Under the pieces are notes generated by a model, which ran no database searches, was not told the DNA's origin, and was given only the letters and a program-made list of their open reading frames with translations. Source: Prochlorococcus sp. AG-347-M15 (lineage in GTDB: Bacteria > Cyanobacteriota > Cyanobacteriia > PCC-6307 > Cyanobiaceae). Taken from it: a stretch of DNA of 64,000 bases. Shown here piece by piece: positions 1-10,782 of the stretch. The position numbers and the translations under genes are program-made. The number at the start of each line of letters is the position of its first letter. The first letter of the stretch is position 1. The stretch spans positions 1 through 64,000 of the forward strand of contig QCCS01000005.1 in the NCBI GenBank assembly GCA_003281185.1, written 5' to 3'.

Positions 1-130
1 GAATACAAACTGTTCTAAGATTACCAACCACTCCAGAAACATACCCGTATAAATTATTCGATAAAGAATATTCTTTAATTGAATTTATCAAATCAGATTC
101 TGGAGATAGCTTTAGGCTATGAGGCTGCAT
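1..130 (-). CDS. Partial N-terminus of a PPC/DUF296-like (PD1-like DNA-binding) protein, runs off the left edge
   Basis: Hand translation of the minus strand from ATG at 130: MQPHSLKLSPESDLINSIKEYSLSNNLYGYVSGVVGNLRTVCI; resembles the start of DUF296/PPC domain proteins. Confidence 0.6.
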   Translation of the reverse strand, partial: MQPHSLKLSPESDLINSIKEYSLSNNLYGYVSGVVGNLRTVCI

Positions 131-318
131 TAGATATTAGATATAAGGAATAATTTTGTAATATAAAACATCATAATTCATAAAGAGAAGTTGAGTTTAT
201 AATCTTTAGGATTCAAATTTAAATTAAATTTAGAATATAGCATCAAAAACCATTTAAAATTTTTACTAAAAATTTTACCTTGTTGAGAGTGTAATATATT
301 TTATATACAAAAACTAAT

Positions 319-858
319 TTGTTATTAAGAAAAAATCTTAAAAATTTGGCATTGAATATTCCCAATTTATTATCAATATCTCGCCTTTTCCTTGTATTTC
401 CATTAATACTTTTTTTAGAAATTAACAGACCTTTTTATGTCTTTATATTGATTATTATTGGAGGTTTAACTGATTATTTTGACGGGTTAATTGCAAGGAA
501 ATTTAATCTTAAAACCAGATTAGGAGCTATCCTTGATCCCTTAAGCGATAAAGTATTCTATTTAATTCCTTTGACCTTCCTTTGTAAAAATAATTTAATA
601 CCCTTTTGGTCTTTGTCATTAATTTTATTTAGAGAATTAATTATCTCGAGCTTAAGGAACTCTACAAAAGACGGTTTACCAGCATCAATGTTAGGAAAAT
701 ATAAAACATTTTTCTTTTTTATTTCAGTAATTACCTTCTTTACACCATTAAAAATTAGCTTTTTAAATAATTTAGCTTTAATTTTTTATTGGTTAGGATT
801 CATCCTAACTTTTGTGACTTTATTAGGTTATTTAAGAATTAAAAAGAATATTATCTGA
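319..858 (+). CDS. pgsA: CDP-diacylglycerol--glycerol-3-phosphate 3-phosphatidyltransferase
   Basis: CDP-alcohol phosphatidyltransferase motif (GGLTDYFDGLIARKFN...GAILDPLSDK), multiple TM segments; TTG start. Confidence 0.9.
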   Translation: MLLRKNLKNLALNIPNLLSISRLFLVFPLILFLEINRPFYVFILIIIGGLTDYFDGLIARKFNLKTRLGAILDPLSDKVFYLIPLTFLCKNNLIPFWSLSLILFRELIISSLRNSTKDGLPASMLGKYKTFFFFISVITFFTPLKISFLNNLALIFYWLGFILTFVTLLGYLRIKKNII

Positions 859-1758
859 ATTTTCATCAAACTCCTCACTCTTTTTATTATTAAAATCATT
901 CACAAAACTATCCTTTAGACCATTTAGTAAATCAAAAGTTGGCTCCCACTTTAAATCACGTTTTATCTTAGAGATATCAGTTTGATAATGATTTAATCTA
1001 ATTGGAAATCCCTTTCGAGACTTAGGATCTAATTTTTGATAATCAAATGTTCTTAAAGAAATCTCATTTTGGTTTAATCCAAGAACATTCGCACAGAAAT
1101 AAATTAAACCCTTGATTGTTACTCCTTTTTCACCTGAACAATTGTAAATATTATTTTTGGAATTTTCAAAATTTATGCACCTAATCATTACATCAGTTAG
1201 ATCCGAAACATGGCCTAGCTGAGTAATTAAAGAACCGTCACCAGGGATTGGTATAGATTTTTTAGTAAATAACCTTTCAAAAAACCAATTTTCAATTTTA
1301 TTATAGTTTCCTGGTCCATAAATATAAGTAGGTCTAAAACTTGTAAAAGGAATTTTTTGGTTTTTTAACCAATTTTCTGTCTCGAACTTTCCTTTGTGCC
1401 TACTTTCTGGATCAATTGGATCAACTTCGGATAAGGGTAGTTCACAATTATCTTTATAAACACCTGCAGAGCTGACATATATATATCTCTGGAAAGAGTT
1501 ATCTAAATTTTCTATAAGAAGTTTGGTTTGTTTTAACTCTCGTCCAGAAATATCATAAACAACATCATACTTTTTGTTTCTTAGTATGACGATATCTTCT
1601 GAATTATTTCTATCACCTTTAATTAAATTAGTTTTTTCAGGATTACTTTTATTGCCTCTCGTGAAAATATCAATATCATAATTTTTACTTAATAACTTTC
1701 CAACCAAAGACTTACCAACAAATCTAGTACCGCCCATTACAAGAATTTTCATATTCAA
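832..1758 (-). CDS. NAD-dependent epimerase/dehydratase family protein (CSP41-like)
   Basis: N-terminal Rossmann motif MGGTRFVGKSLV, YVSSAGVYKD, FRPTYIYGPGNY. Confidence 0.85.
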   Translation of the reverse strand: MNMKILVMGGTRFVGKSLVGKLLSKNYDIDIFTRGNKSNPEKTNLIKGDRNNSEDIVILRNKKYDVVYDISGRELKQTKLLIENLDNSFQRYIYVSSAGVYKDNCELPLSEVDPIDPESRHKGKFETENWLKNQKIPFTSFRPTYIYGPGNYNKIENWFFERLFTKKSIPIPGDGSLITQLGHVSDLTDVMIRCINFENSKNNIYNCSGEKGVTIKGLIYFCANVLGLNQNEISLRTFDYQKLDPKSRKGFPIRLNHYQTDISKIKRDLKWEPTFDLLNGLKDSFVNDFNNKKSEEFDENSDNILFNS

Positions 1759-1844
1759 AAAATATTTAACTGAAGTAGTAATCTTAAATAGTATTACATA
1801 TTGAATAGTACTACTAATAAGTTATTAATGAAAAGGATGATTCT

Positions 1845-2612
1845 ATGGACCTAATACCAGCAATTGATTTAATGAATGGAAAGTGTGTAAGGCTTTTTAA
1901 AGGAGACTTTAATAAAAGAAAAGACTTCACCAAAGAGCCACATGAGCAAGCTAAATTTTGGGAAAGCGAAGGTGCAAAATATATACATATAGTTGATTTG
2001 GATGCTGCAAAAACTGGATCCCCAACAAACGATGAATCAATAAAAAAGATTGCAAAAACAGTTAACATACCTATTCAAATAGGTGGAGGGATAAGGTCTC
2101 AAGAAAGGATAGAACAACTATTCTCTTATGGTATTGATAAAGTTATCATGGGAACCTCTGCTATAGAAAATAAAGAACTAGTTAAAGACTTATCAAATAA
2201 ATTCCCTGGAAGGATAATTGTTGGGATAGATGCAAAAGATGGAAAAGTTAGTACAAGGGGTTGGCTTGAGCAATCTAATATTTTGGCAACAGATCTAGTA
2301 AAGGAGTTTTCTTCATTTAAAATTGCTAGTTTTATTGTTACCGATATAAATACAGATGGGACGTTAGAAGGGACAAATGAAGAATTCATAAAAAGCCTTC
2401 TTGAAATTACAGATATTCCAGTAATAGCCTCAGGAGGTGTTGGTTCAATTTCTGATTTATTATCGTTAGTAAAATTTGAAAACTCTGGACTCTTTGGAGT
2501 AATTGTAGGTAAAGCTCTTTATGAAAATAAATTCACGATAAACGAAGCGAATAATGTATTGTCATCAGAGAGATTAAATGACTTTGATTTAAAAAAAAAT
2601 TACTACGCTTAA
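1845..2612 (+). CDS. hisA: Phosphoribosylformimino-5-aminoimidazole carboxamide ribotide isomerase
   Basis: MDLIPAIDLMNGKCVRLFKGDF, IQIGGGIRS, VIASGGVGS motifs. Confidence 0.95.
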   Translation: MDLIPAIDLMNGKCVRLFKGDFNKRKDFTKEPHEQAKFWESEGAKYIHIVDLDAAKTGSPTNDESIKKIAKTVNIPIQIGGGIRSQERIEQLFSYGIDKVIMGTSAIENKELVKDLSNKFPGRIIVGIDAKDGKVSTRGWLEQSNILATDLVKEFSSFKIASFIVTDINTDGTLEGTNEEFIKSLLEITDIPVIASGGVGSISDLLSLVKFENSGLFGVIVGKALYENKFTINEANNVLSSERLNDFDLKKNYYA

Positions 2613-2691
2613 AAGAGTATAAAAATTAATTTAAGGCTGGTGTTTGCAGTAATTGTTAGTTAATTTTGTATAAGAGATAAGAAATCTAGTC

Positions 2692-4308
2692 TTGGAATTA
2701 ATTTCAAAAAAATCGATATTGATTATTGCTCCAAGCTTAATAGCAGAATCTTTATCGCTTAAGTTAACATCACTAGACCAAAATTTAGACATTAATTTTA
2801 ATAATGGAACAGGTAATAAAACATCGGATTTAGTTATATGGAATGTTCTTAATTTCCAATCAGAAGATCTTATAAGGTTAGAATTATTAAAATTAAGAGA
2901 AAGATATGATGAGTCAAAGTTTCTTATAATTATCTCTGGCGAACTTGTTTATGAAGCAAATACCACTCCAGCGTTAAATGCTGAAGGTTTTCTTTTAAAT
3001 CCCAGTGCAGAAAAAGTTCTTGAATCTATTGAAACCATTTTAAATGGAGGAAGGGTATTTGATATTGAAAATAATTCCCGAGTTCAATTAAACAAAAATA
3101 AGCCTCTCTCTTTTAGTCAAAAAATTCTAACTTCAGGTCTTAAGCAAATAGATTCTGAAATTAATTATATATTCAAATATGTCAACTCTGATTCAACACC
3201 AGAATTTTATAAATTCATTTTAAAAGGAAGATTAAGAGAACTTATTACTGCAAAATCTTTTCTAATTTTTTTATGGGGTAATTCACTAGAACTTTATACA
3301 GAGGCAGTTTACACTGAAAATAAAATTAATCTTGAAAATAAGAACACTGTATTCATTAAAGATAAAAACACTACTGAAATATGGAATTTAATTTTAGATA
3401 GGCTAAAAGAAAGGTATAGCTCAACTAACTTACAAGTTGAATTCAATAATTCATCAATAATTCTTTCTGGGATAAAAAAAGAATTCATTTCACGACTAAT
3501 TTGCAAAATGTTAGATGAGTTAGATAATTTAGTAAAAAATATTAAGGAAAACTATAAGGAGAAAGATTTTAAAGATGATTTAAATTCTCTCATAAAAGAA
3601 CTTAAAGTTAATACAATTTCAAATATCACAGACAGCTATTTTAGATTAAAAAAAGGAAGCGAATCTATTTCAATAAATGATTTTATTTATAGTGAGGTAA
3701 GTTGTGAAGAGATAGATAGAGAATCACATGAATCTATAATGTTTATTGAACCAATTATTAAAAATGAAGCTCTTGACTATGATGGGAAATTACTCCCTCT
3801 ATATGAAACAGAATCATTTTTGATCCTTGAAAATATCATTTCGAATTGGACAATAAGGAATTGTAATTTATTAGCTTCTGAAATCTTTAATATTTGTTCT
3901 TCTTGGCCTGAATTAAGAACTGTACTTATAAATCCCGAATTACAATCAACAAGAAATTTTGAAAGATTTAGAAATAATATTAATAACTACAATCGTTGGC
4001 ATGACAATATTTACATGCCTATATACTTGTATGAGAGTAAACGAGAATATATTGATATTATCGATAAAAAATTTACCCGTTACTTTAAAAATGAAAATAG
4101 GGAGAAAGAATTAGAGAATCTAGAATGGCTACAAAAACAAGTTACATTGTTAGTTGAGATAAGAGATGCCGTAGCACCGCAGCTAGAAATTGCTGTAAAA
4201 TATATCGGTAATCTTTTTGTAACTTTCCTTACAAAGGTCGTTGGTAAGGCTATCGGTTTAGTTGGGAAAGGAATCCTTCAAGGATTAGGAAGATCAAGTT
4301 CAAAGTAA
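2692..4308 (+). CDS. DUF3685-like cyanobacterial protein with degenerate receiver-like N-terminus
   Basis: 538-aa ORF, TTG start; N-terminal ~120 aa resemble a response-regulator receiver; remainder resembles cyanobacterial DUF3685. Confidence 0.65.
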   Translation: MELISKKSILIIAPSLIAESLSLKLTSLDQNLDINFNNGTGNKTSDLVIWNVLNFQSEDLIRLELLKLRERYDESKFLIIISGELVYEANTTPALNAEGFLLNPSAEKVLESIETILNGGRVFDIENNSRVQLNKNKPLSFSQKILTSGLKQIDSEINYIFKYVNSDSTPEFYKFILKGRLRELITAKSFLIFLWGNSLELYTEAVYTENKINLENKNTVFIKDKNTTEIWNLILDRLKERYSSTNLQVEFNNSSIILSGIKKEFISRLICKMLDELDNLVKNIKENYKEKDFKDDLNSLIKELKVNTISNITDSYFRLKKGSESISINDFIYSEVSCEEIDRESHESIMFIEPIIKNEALDYDGKLLPLYETESFLILENIISNWTIRNCNLLASEIFNICSSWPELRTVLINPELQSTRNFERFRNNINNYNRWHDNIYMPIYLYESKREYIDIIDKKFTRYFKNENREKELENLEWLQKQVTLLVEIRDAVAPQLEIAVKYIGNLFVTFLTKVVGKAIGLVGKGILQGLGRSSSK

Positions 4309-4322
4309 GTTTTTAAACTTTA

Positions 4323-4874
4323 ATGAAAATAATTCAATGGATCCTAGTAGCATTAATTTTCTTAAGTCCATATAAAGCAAATGCCTCTAGAGATTCTGAT
4401 AGTTACGATGGCAACATCTTTCCTATATACGCAGGTAATGGGGCTATAGTTCCTCCCCAGACAACTCTTCAGGAATCATTAAAAAATAAAAGAGTCGCAG
4501 TTTTATTTTTTTATCTTGACGATAGCTCAGATAGTAAAGCTATGGCTCCGATAATATCTGGTTTAGATTTGATATGGAGAAATAATATAGATATTATTGC
4601 TCTAACTACTGATGAATTACAGGATAAAGAAAAGTCTGATCTTAGAAATGAACCTAATTATTATTGGAACGGATTAATTCCACAAACCATTATTTTAAAT
4701 AGTGATGGCGAAGTTAAATATGATAAAAATGGAATGATTAAAATCGATGAATTAAACAAAGTTATAGGCGAACTTAAAGGAATTGATATAGAAGATACGA
4801 CATTTTCTGTAGAAAGTTTTAATGAATACAACAGTATTATTTCTGAAAAAAAGATAAAAACAAAAATTAATTAA
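4323..4874 (+). CDS. Thylakoid-associated thioredoxin-like protein (photosystem I accumulation factor-type)
   Basis: Signal-like N-terminus, thioredoxin-like fold pattern (KRVAVLFFYLDDSSDSKAMAPIISGL...WNGLIPQTIILNSDGEV); no CxxC. Confidence 0.55.
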   Translation: MKIIQWILVALIFLSPYKANASRDSDSYDGNIFPIYAGNGAIVPPQTTLQESLKNKRVAVLFFYLDDSSDSKAMAPIISGLDLIWRNNIDIIALTTDELQDKEKSDLRNEPNYYWNGLIPQTIILNSDGEVKYDKNGMIKIDELNKVIGELKGIDIEDTTFSVESFNEYNSIISEKKIKTKIN

Positions 4875-4877
4875 AAA

Positions 4878-6044
4878 ATGATATTAATAAATATCCTCTT
4901 AGTTCTTTTAATTTTTTTAATTCTTTCAGATTTATTTATTAAAAACTCGCCTAAATCAAAGTTAAATCTGGTACCCATAAATTATAAAATCAAAAAAAAG
5001 GATGGTTTAAACGAATTAATTATTGATTTAAAAATAACTAATAAAAGTAAAACCAAAGAGTCGATGGTATCTAATATAAATTTTGAATTAGATTTTTTTA
5101 AAAGTAAAGGTAACGAATATTGCCAAGATTTTAATTATCAAGAAGATATTTATATATATGAAAATAATAAAATTAAGAATTTAAATAATTACTGGCCAAC
5201 AACAATTATCAAGTCAAATGCAGAATTATTTGTAAGAGTCATATATAAATTTAGTAATAATAATCTTAGAAAAAAAATAAAATATCTATGGTTAAAAATA
5301 TATATGGAGAACTATGGTCATTTTGGTATTTCAACTAATAAGGATTGTTTGTTAATTAATTTAGATGTTCAAAAACAAAGGCCGAAAGAAGTTTTTGAAA
5401 TTCCAATAAATAATAAATATAAAGCTTTTGCTATTAAAACTGATTTACTTGGTTGCTTTGATAATCCAGTAAATACAGTGATCAAATACTGTAAAGGAAT
5501 TGTAGAAAAAAATGATATTTTAACCATCGGTGAGAGTCCGCTAGCGATTATGCAAAATAGATATATTTCCCCTCAAAATTTAGAATATAGTTTATTTTCG
5601 AAAGCTTTATGTTATTTTTTTCACCCTACAAGCAGTCTCGCAACAGCTTGCGGCATGCAATTATTAATAAATAGAATTGGAGTCACAAGAATAACCTTTG
5701 CACTAATTGTTGGATTTCTATTCAAATTAGTTGGTATTAAAGGTATGTTTTATAGATTAACTGGTTCAGAATCATCCCTCATAGATGATATAAGCGGTAC
5801 AGTTACACCTTACGATAAGAGTATAGTTATGGGTCCTCTCAATGCGGATTTATTTTGTAAGGAGGTCTCGAACTATCTAAATATAGATGTTGCTGTTGTC
5901 GATGTTAATGATCTTGGAGGTGTAAAAGTCTTAGCTAGTTCAAATAAAAAAGTAAATAAAATACTCAAAAGAAATTTAATATCTAATCCAGCTGGCAATG
6001 GAGATGAAAAAACCCCTATAGTATTAATAAGAGAAAAAAAGTAA
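4878..6044 (+). CDS. F420-0:gamma-glutamyl ligase (CofE)-like protein with N-terminal membrane anchor
   Basis: C-terminal half YKAFAIKTDLLGCFDNPVNTVIKYCKGIVEKNDILTIGESPLAIMQ resembles the cyanobacterial CofE-like family. Confidence 0.65.
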   Translation: MILINILLVLLIFLILSDLFIKNSPKSKLNLVPINYKIKKKDGLNELIIDLKITNKSKTKESMVSNINFELDFFKSKGNEYCQDFNYQEDIYIYENNKIKNLNNYWPTTIIKSNAELFVRVIYKFSNNNLRKKIKYLWLKIYMENYGHFGISTNKDCLLINLDVQKQRPKEVFEIPINNKYKAFAIKTDLLGCFDNPVNTVIKYCKGIVEKNDILTIGESPLAIMQNRYISPQNLEYSLFSKALCYFFHPTSSLATACGMQLLINRIGVTRITFALIVGFLFKLVGIKGMFYRLTGSESSLIDDISGTVTPYDKSIVMGPLNADLFCKEVSNYLNIDVAVVDVNDLGGVKVLASSNKKVNKILKRNLISNPAGNGDEKTPIVLIREKK

Positions 6045-7100
6045 ATGAAAAAAGATACCTCTTATTCTTTTCAATCTAAAAAAGGAATAGAAGTAACTTT
6101 TGAAGAACTCCATATAAGGCACATTAATCTTTTAATAGATATTAAAAATAAGGAATTGAATAATTGGTTTTTAAAGATGGCAATTATAAATACCTTTGAT
6201 GACTTAAAAATTTTTTTAAATAATCTTAAGAAAAATAAAAATAAATGCATAATTGCTATATATGGAAACGAAATTATTGGTTATTTGAATATTTTTCCTT
6301 TAAATAAAAAGGAGACTTGCTTAAAAATATCTAAGCCCAAGTTGATTAAGAACAAGTGTTCTTTAACAGATAAACAATTAACTTTAGGATTGATAAAAAA
6401 ATCTATCTCAATAAAATATATCAAAACTTCAAGTTGGATAATTAATTCTGATATAAATAATGTTGACCTCATATCAATCTCAAGAGAATTAGGCTTTCAA
6501 CCGTTAGGAGAGATAATGCTTTGGGATGGTACTGATCTAAATAAATCTATAAATCAAAAAACAAATGCCTATGCATTAATCAATGAATTCCAAAACATTA
6601 ATAAACAAAATATATTAAAAATAGTTAATTTCATAAGATCAAATCAATCTCCTTTAATAAGAAATATTTTAGATTTTGATCAAGACGACATTCTTAAAAG
6701 AAATAACTCAAAGAGTGGTGCCTTAATATATGAAAATTCAGTTTTATGTACAATTTTAAAAGATATTAATTATCAAAATGAGGAAATTTATACTTTAACT
6801 ATAAGTAGATATTGGGATAAGAGATTCAATTCTATTTTAAAAGAATTTATAAAAAGATTTTTTGAAAAATCACCTGTTTCATATTTAAAAACCTATAAAG
6901 AAAATTCTCAAATAAATCTTTTTCTCGAAGAATGTAATCTCAAAGAAAAAAATCAAGAAATAATTCTTATAAGGAACACAATAGTCAAGAACGAAGCCAA
7001 ACAAGTAAATATAATAAATAAATCTTTGGAATCAATCCTTGAAAAATTAAGCCCACAAGGTAATCCATATCCATCTCCCTTTCCATTAAAAACAAAGTGA
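6045..7100 (+). CDS. Conserved hypothetical protein with possible GNAT-like N-terminus
   Basis: 351-aa ORF abutting the CofE-like gene; [19 protein letters not shown] resembles an acetyltransferase beta-strand pattern. Confidence 0.5.
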   Translation: MKKDTSYSFQSKKGIEVTFEELHIRHINLLIDIKNKELNNWFLKMAIINTFDDLKIFLNNLKKNKNKCIIAIYGNEIIGYLNIFPLNKKETCLKISKPKLIKNKCSLTDKQLTLGLIKKSISIKYIKTSSWIINSDINNVDLISISRELGFQPLGEIMLWDGTDLNKSINQKTNAYALINEFQNINKQNILKIVNFIRSNQSPLIRNILDFDQDDILKRNNSKSGALIYENSVLCTILKDINYQNEEIYTLTISRYWDKRFNSILKEFIKRFFEKSPVSYLKTYKENSQINLFLEECNLKEKNQEIILIRNTIVKNEAKQVNIINKSLESILEKLSPQGNPYPSPFPLKTK

Positions 7101-7558
7101 AATTTTGCAAACCCAAACCCAAATCAATTTTGAGTTTGGATATAGGTACCAAAAGAATAGGATTAGCTTATTGTGATCCACTTTGCATAACATCAAATAT
7201 ACTTCCAGCAGTAAAACGGTTTGAAAATAATCAAGAGATTAAAATCATTAGAAATTATATAAATGAATTAAATTTGAAAGGGTTTATTGTGGGTATTCCA
7301 CTAGATGAGGAAGGTCAAATGACCCATCAAGCTATTGACTGTAAAAATTACGGTCAATTACTTTCAAATGAATTAAAACTTCCATTTTCATACGTCAACG
7401 AACATAGTTCAACTTGGGAATCTTCATATAGATTTGGAATAAAAAAAGATAAATCCGGATTGATTGATAGTTTTTCAGCAAAAATAATACTTGAACAATG
7501 GATCGCAGAGGGTCCTGAATTAGAAGAAATAGCTGGTAAACGTCAGATAAAATATTAG
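7097..7558 (+). CDS. ruvX: Holliday junction resolvase-like RuvX/YqgF
   Basis: [41 protein letters not shown] start overlapping upstream stop by 4 nt. Confidence 0.9.
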   Translation: MKFCKPKPKSILSLDIGTKRIGLAYCDPLCITSNILPAVKRFENNQEIKIIRNYINELNLKGFIVGIPLDEEGQMTHQAIDCKNYGQLLSNELKLPFSYVNEHSSTWESSYRFGIKKDKSGLIDSFSAKIILEQWIAEGPELEEIAGKRQIKY

Positions 7559-7584
7559 TATTAAAAAGGATAGATAATTTTTAA

Positions 7585-8121
7585 ATGAAAGAAGCCAATT
7601 CAAATGATAATTATGATGCACAGACTCTTCTATTAAATGACTCGAATGGAAACGAGCTATTTTGTTATCTTGAACAATTAGTAAGTGTTGAAGGCCAAGA
7701 ATATGCTTTATTAACGCCAGTTGATACTCCAGTAAGTCTTTTTAAGATAAATGAAGAAGATGAACCTGAACTAATTGAGAAAATAGATAAAAATGAACAA
7801 ATACTAAAAAATGCTGAAGCAGTTCTTCAAGAACATGATTTAAGACTTATCAGATCAGCAGTTACATTAACAGTATCTGGAGAACTTGAAGAACCAATTT
7901 ACGATGAATTAGAAGAAGATTACGTCGATGATGAAAGTGAGAGTTATGAATTGCTCGTTAATTTTAATCTTTTTGACCAAGAATATGGCTTATATATACC
8001 ACTAGATCCTTTTTTTATTGTGGGTAAATTAAAAGACAAAGGTGCCTTATTAGTTGAAGATGATGAGTTCGATAAAATTCAACCTTTGATTGAAACTGAG
8101 CTTGAAAAAAGTAGTTCTTAA
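7585..8121 (+). CDS. DUF3727-family protein
   Basis: Acidic 178-aa ORF with duplicated DUF1292/DUF3727-like pattern (LYLEQLVSVEGQEYALLTPVDTPVSLFKI). Confidence 0.6.
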   Translation: MKEANSNDNYDAQTLLLNDSNGNELFCYLEQLVSVEGQEYALLTPVDTPVSLFKINEEDEPELIEKIDKNEQILKNAEAVLQEHDLRLIRSAVTLTVSGELEEPIYDELEEDYVDDESESYELLVNFNLFDQEYGLYIPLDPFFIVGKLKDKGALLVEDDEFDKIQPLIETELEKSSS

Positions 8122-8126
8122 AATAA

Positions 8127-8621
8127 ATGAGATCTATCCTAAAAGTCAATTGGGATTCAAACTTACCAATATATAATATTTCTCAATCTGAGTTGCAAAA
8201 AAAAGGAATAAATTCTTTATTGCTAGACGTGGATGGAACTCTATTAAATAGAAAATCAAATATGATCCCAAAAGCTGTAAAAAATTGGATCATAGAATCT
8301 AAAAAACTTTTCTCCTTATATCTAATTAGTAATAATCCATCAAAAAAAAGAATTGCAAAAATAGCGAAAGAATTAAATCTAAGGTATAAGTACAATGCAT
8401 CAAAACCAAGAAAAAAAGTAACTTTGTCTGCTATCAAAGAAATTGGAAAAGAACCAAAAAATATAGCTATTATTGGCGATAGAATTTTTACAGATATTAT
8501 TGTCGGCAATAGATGTGATATAAAAACAATATTAGTTAAGCGATTGAATAGAGATGGTTTGCCTTTAAAATTTAATTTAACTTTGACAATAGAAAAATTA
8601 ATTTCTCATTTTATAAAATGA
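8127..8621 (+). CDS. YqeG-family HAD IIIA phosphatase
   Basis: [50 protein letters not shown] motifs. Confidence 0.85.
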   Translation: MRSILKVNWDSNLPIYNISQSELQKKGINSLLLDVDGTLLNRKSNMIPKAVKNWIIESKKLFSLYLISNNPSKKRIAKIAKELNLRYKYNASKPRKKVTLSAIKEIGKEPKNIAIIGDRIFTDIIVGNRCDIKTILVKRLNRDGLPLKFNLTLTIEKLISHFIK

Positions 8622-9700
8622 AAATTTGGGTTATAAAAATTGGTACTAGTATTTTAAGAGGAACAGAGGAAACATCTACAGAAGAAGTTATTGAAAACCT
8701 TTCACGATCTTTTACAAGTTTTCTTTCAAAAGGAAACAAAATAATTTTAGTAACTAGTGGAGCCGTTGGATTAGGTTGCCAAAAATTAAATATTAAAACG
8801 AGACCAAATGATTTAAGTACCCTTCAAGCTACTGCTGCAGTAGGTCAAGTTAATTTAATGTCCCTATACGATAAAGTATTTAATAAATTAGGTCATAATA
8901 TTGCTCAAATTTTAATAACTAAAGCTGATTTCAATTCACGAGAATCCTTTAATAACGCTTCTAAAACTTTAAAAAAATTAATAGATTTGAATGTTATTCC
9001 AATAGTAAATGAAAATGATACCGTAGCAAATGAAGAGCTTAAATATGGAGATAATGATACCTTATCTGCTTTAGTTGCCTTGGCTATAAATGCTGACAAG
9101 CTTATTTTATTAACCGATATTGAAAATCTATACTCAAAAGATCCACGTAATAATAAAGATGCGCAACCTATTAAAGAAGTTCATAATAGTGAATTAAAGG
9201 AAATTAAAGATAAAAATATTCAAAACTCTAATAATGAATGGGGTACAGGAGGAATTTCTACAAAATTAGTTTCTGCAGAAATAGCAACTAAAGGAGGAGT
9301 CAAAGTCCAACTAGTTGATGGAACTAATAAAAAAAACTTAATTGAAATTTTTAATGATAAAAAAATTGGAACTTTATTTTATCCAGTAGAAAAACCTATT
9401 GGAAACAAAAAAAGTTGGCTTTCACATGCAATTCAAACAGTAGGGAAAATTACTTTAGATGATGGCGCTTCTTTTGCAATTAAGAAAAAAGGTGCCTCAC
9501 TTTTAGCTGTTGGCGTCAAGAATGTAGAAGGAAACTTTACGATTAATCAGGCAGTTAAAATAGTAAATACAAATGATAAAGAAGTTGCAAAAGGTTTAGT
9601 ATCAATAAGTAGCGACAAATTAAGAAGTATCTTAAATAGTAAAGAAAATAACAACACCTCGATAATTGTCGTACACAGAGATGTTCTTGCTCTCTCTTAG
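8618..9700 (+). CDS. proB: Glutamate 5-kinase
   Basis: [45 protein letters not shown]-terminal PUA domain; 4-nt overlap with previous ORF. Confidence 0.95.
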   Translation: MKIWVIKIGTSILRGTEETSTEEVIENLSRSFTSFLSKGNKIILVTSGAVGLGCQKLNIKTRPNDLSTLQATAAVGQVNLMSLYDKVFNKLGHNIAQILITKADFNSRESFNNASKTLKKLIDLNVIPIVNENDTVANEELKYGDNDTLSALVALAINADKLILLTDIENLYSKDPRNNKDAQPIKEVHNSELKEIKDKNIQNSNNEWGTGGISTKLVSAEIATKGGVKVQLVDGTNKKNLIEIFNDKKIGTLFYPVEKPIGNKKSWLSHAIQTVGKITLDDGASFAIKKKGASLLAVGVKNVEGNFTINQAVKIVNTNDKEVAKGLVSISSDKLRSILNSKENNNTSIIVVHRDVLALS

Positions 9701-9719
9701 AAAAAATTAAAACTGAAAA

Positions 9720-10754
9720 ATGCTTTTAAGTGATTTAGTTGATCTAATAAAAAAAGGAAATTCAAATTTTATTAGTGCCAATATTTACGAAGATTGTAAT
9801 ATAGATGATGCTGCCTCATTAGATGCTGCAGTTAAATATCAAATATCTTTTTTAGAAGACAATAATATCCTTAAAGAAAAATTAGATGAAACTAAAGCAT
9901 CAGCAATAATAACTACTAACACCGCTGAAATCGTTAGTGCACTTAAGAAACTCAATATATCAAACATAATCGTTAAAAATCCTAGGATTGCATTTGCAGA
10001 AGTATTGGATTGTTTATATAAAACAATCAATTTCAAACCAGGAATTCACGCTTCAGCGGTTATAGATAAAACAGCAATAATTGGCGCAGATTGCCATATT
10101 GGACCTAATGTCTATATTGGAGAAAATACTATAATTGGAGACAATAATCATATTCTTCCTGGATCATCAATTTTAGGCAATGTACGAATAGGAAATAATA
10201 ATATAATTCATCCAAATTGCGTTATTTACGAAAATACCACTCTAAAAAATAATTGTGTAATTAATTCAAATTCTGTCATTGGATCAGAGGGATTTGGTTT
10301 TATTCCTAAAAATGGCAAATGGGTAAAGATGCCCCAAAAAGGTGGTGTAAAAATAATGAGTTTTGTAGAAATTGGAACGAATTGTTGTATTGATAGACCC
10401 GCAGTTGGATTTACTTTTATTGATGAGGGCACAAAGTTAGATAATTTAATACAAATAGGTCATGGAGTAAAAATTGGAAAGAATTGTGCATTTGCAGCTC
10501 AAGTTGGTATCGCTGGTGGAGCAAATATTGGTGATGGTGTTATTTTGGCAGGGCAAGTAGGAATTAATAATAGAGTAAAAGTTGGTAATAATGTCATAGC
10601 GAGTTCAAAGTGCGGAATCCATTGTGACATAGAAGATGGCAAGGTAATTAGTGGTTTCCCCGCTATGGAAAATAAATCATGGCTAAGGAGTTCAAGTATT
10701 TTTAAAAAATTACCAGAATTAGCAAAAAAACTTAGACAACTAGACAAGCAATAA
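9720..10754 (+). CDS. lpxD: UDP-3-O-acylglucosamine N-acyltransferase
   Basis: Left-handed beta-helix hexapeptide repeats, GSEGFGFIP, IQIGHGVKIG. Confidence 0.95.
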   Translation: MLLSDLVDLIKKGNSNFISANIYEDCNIDDAASLDAAVKYQISFLEDNNILKEKLDETKASAIITTNTAEIVSALKKLNISNIIVKNPRIAFAEVLDCLYKTINFKPGIHASAVIDKTAIIGADCHIGPNVYIGENTIIGDNNHILPGSSILGNVRIGNNNIIHPNCVIYENTTLKNNCVINSNSVIGSEGFGFIPKNGKWVKMPQKGGVKIMSFVEIGTNCCIDRPAVGFTFIDEGTKLDNLIQIGHGVKIGKNCAFAAQVGIAGGANIGDGVILAGQVGINNRVKVGNNVIASSKCGIHCDIEDGKVISGFPAMENKSWLRSSSIFKKLPELAKKLRQLDKQ

Positions 10755-10782
10755 TTTATTGTTCTATTAAACAAAAATTTAA

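Noticed and set aside
1814-2389. Antisense ORFs across hisA (1814..2068 and 2126..2389)
   Set aside because: Shadow ORFs of hisA
8183-8509. 108-aa antisense ORF in the HAD phosphatase gene
   Set aside because: Shadow ORF; sense frame has clear HAD motifs
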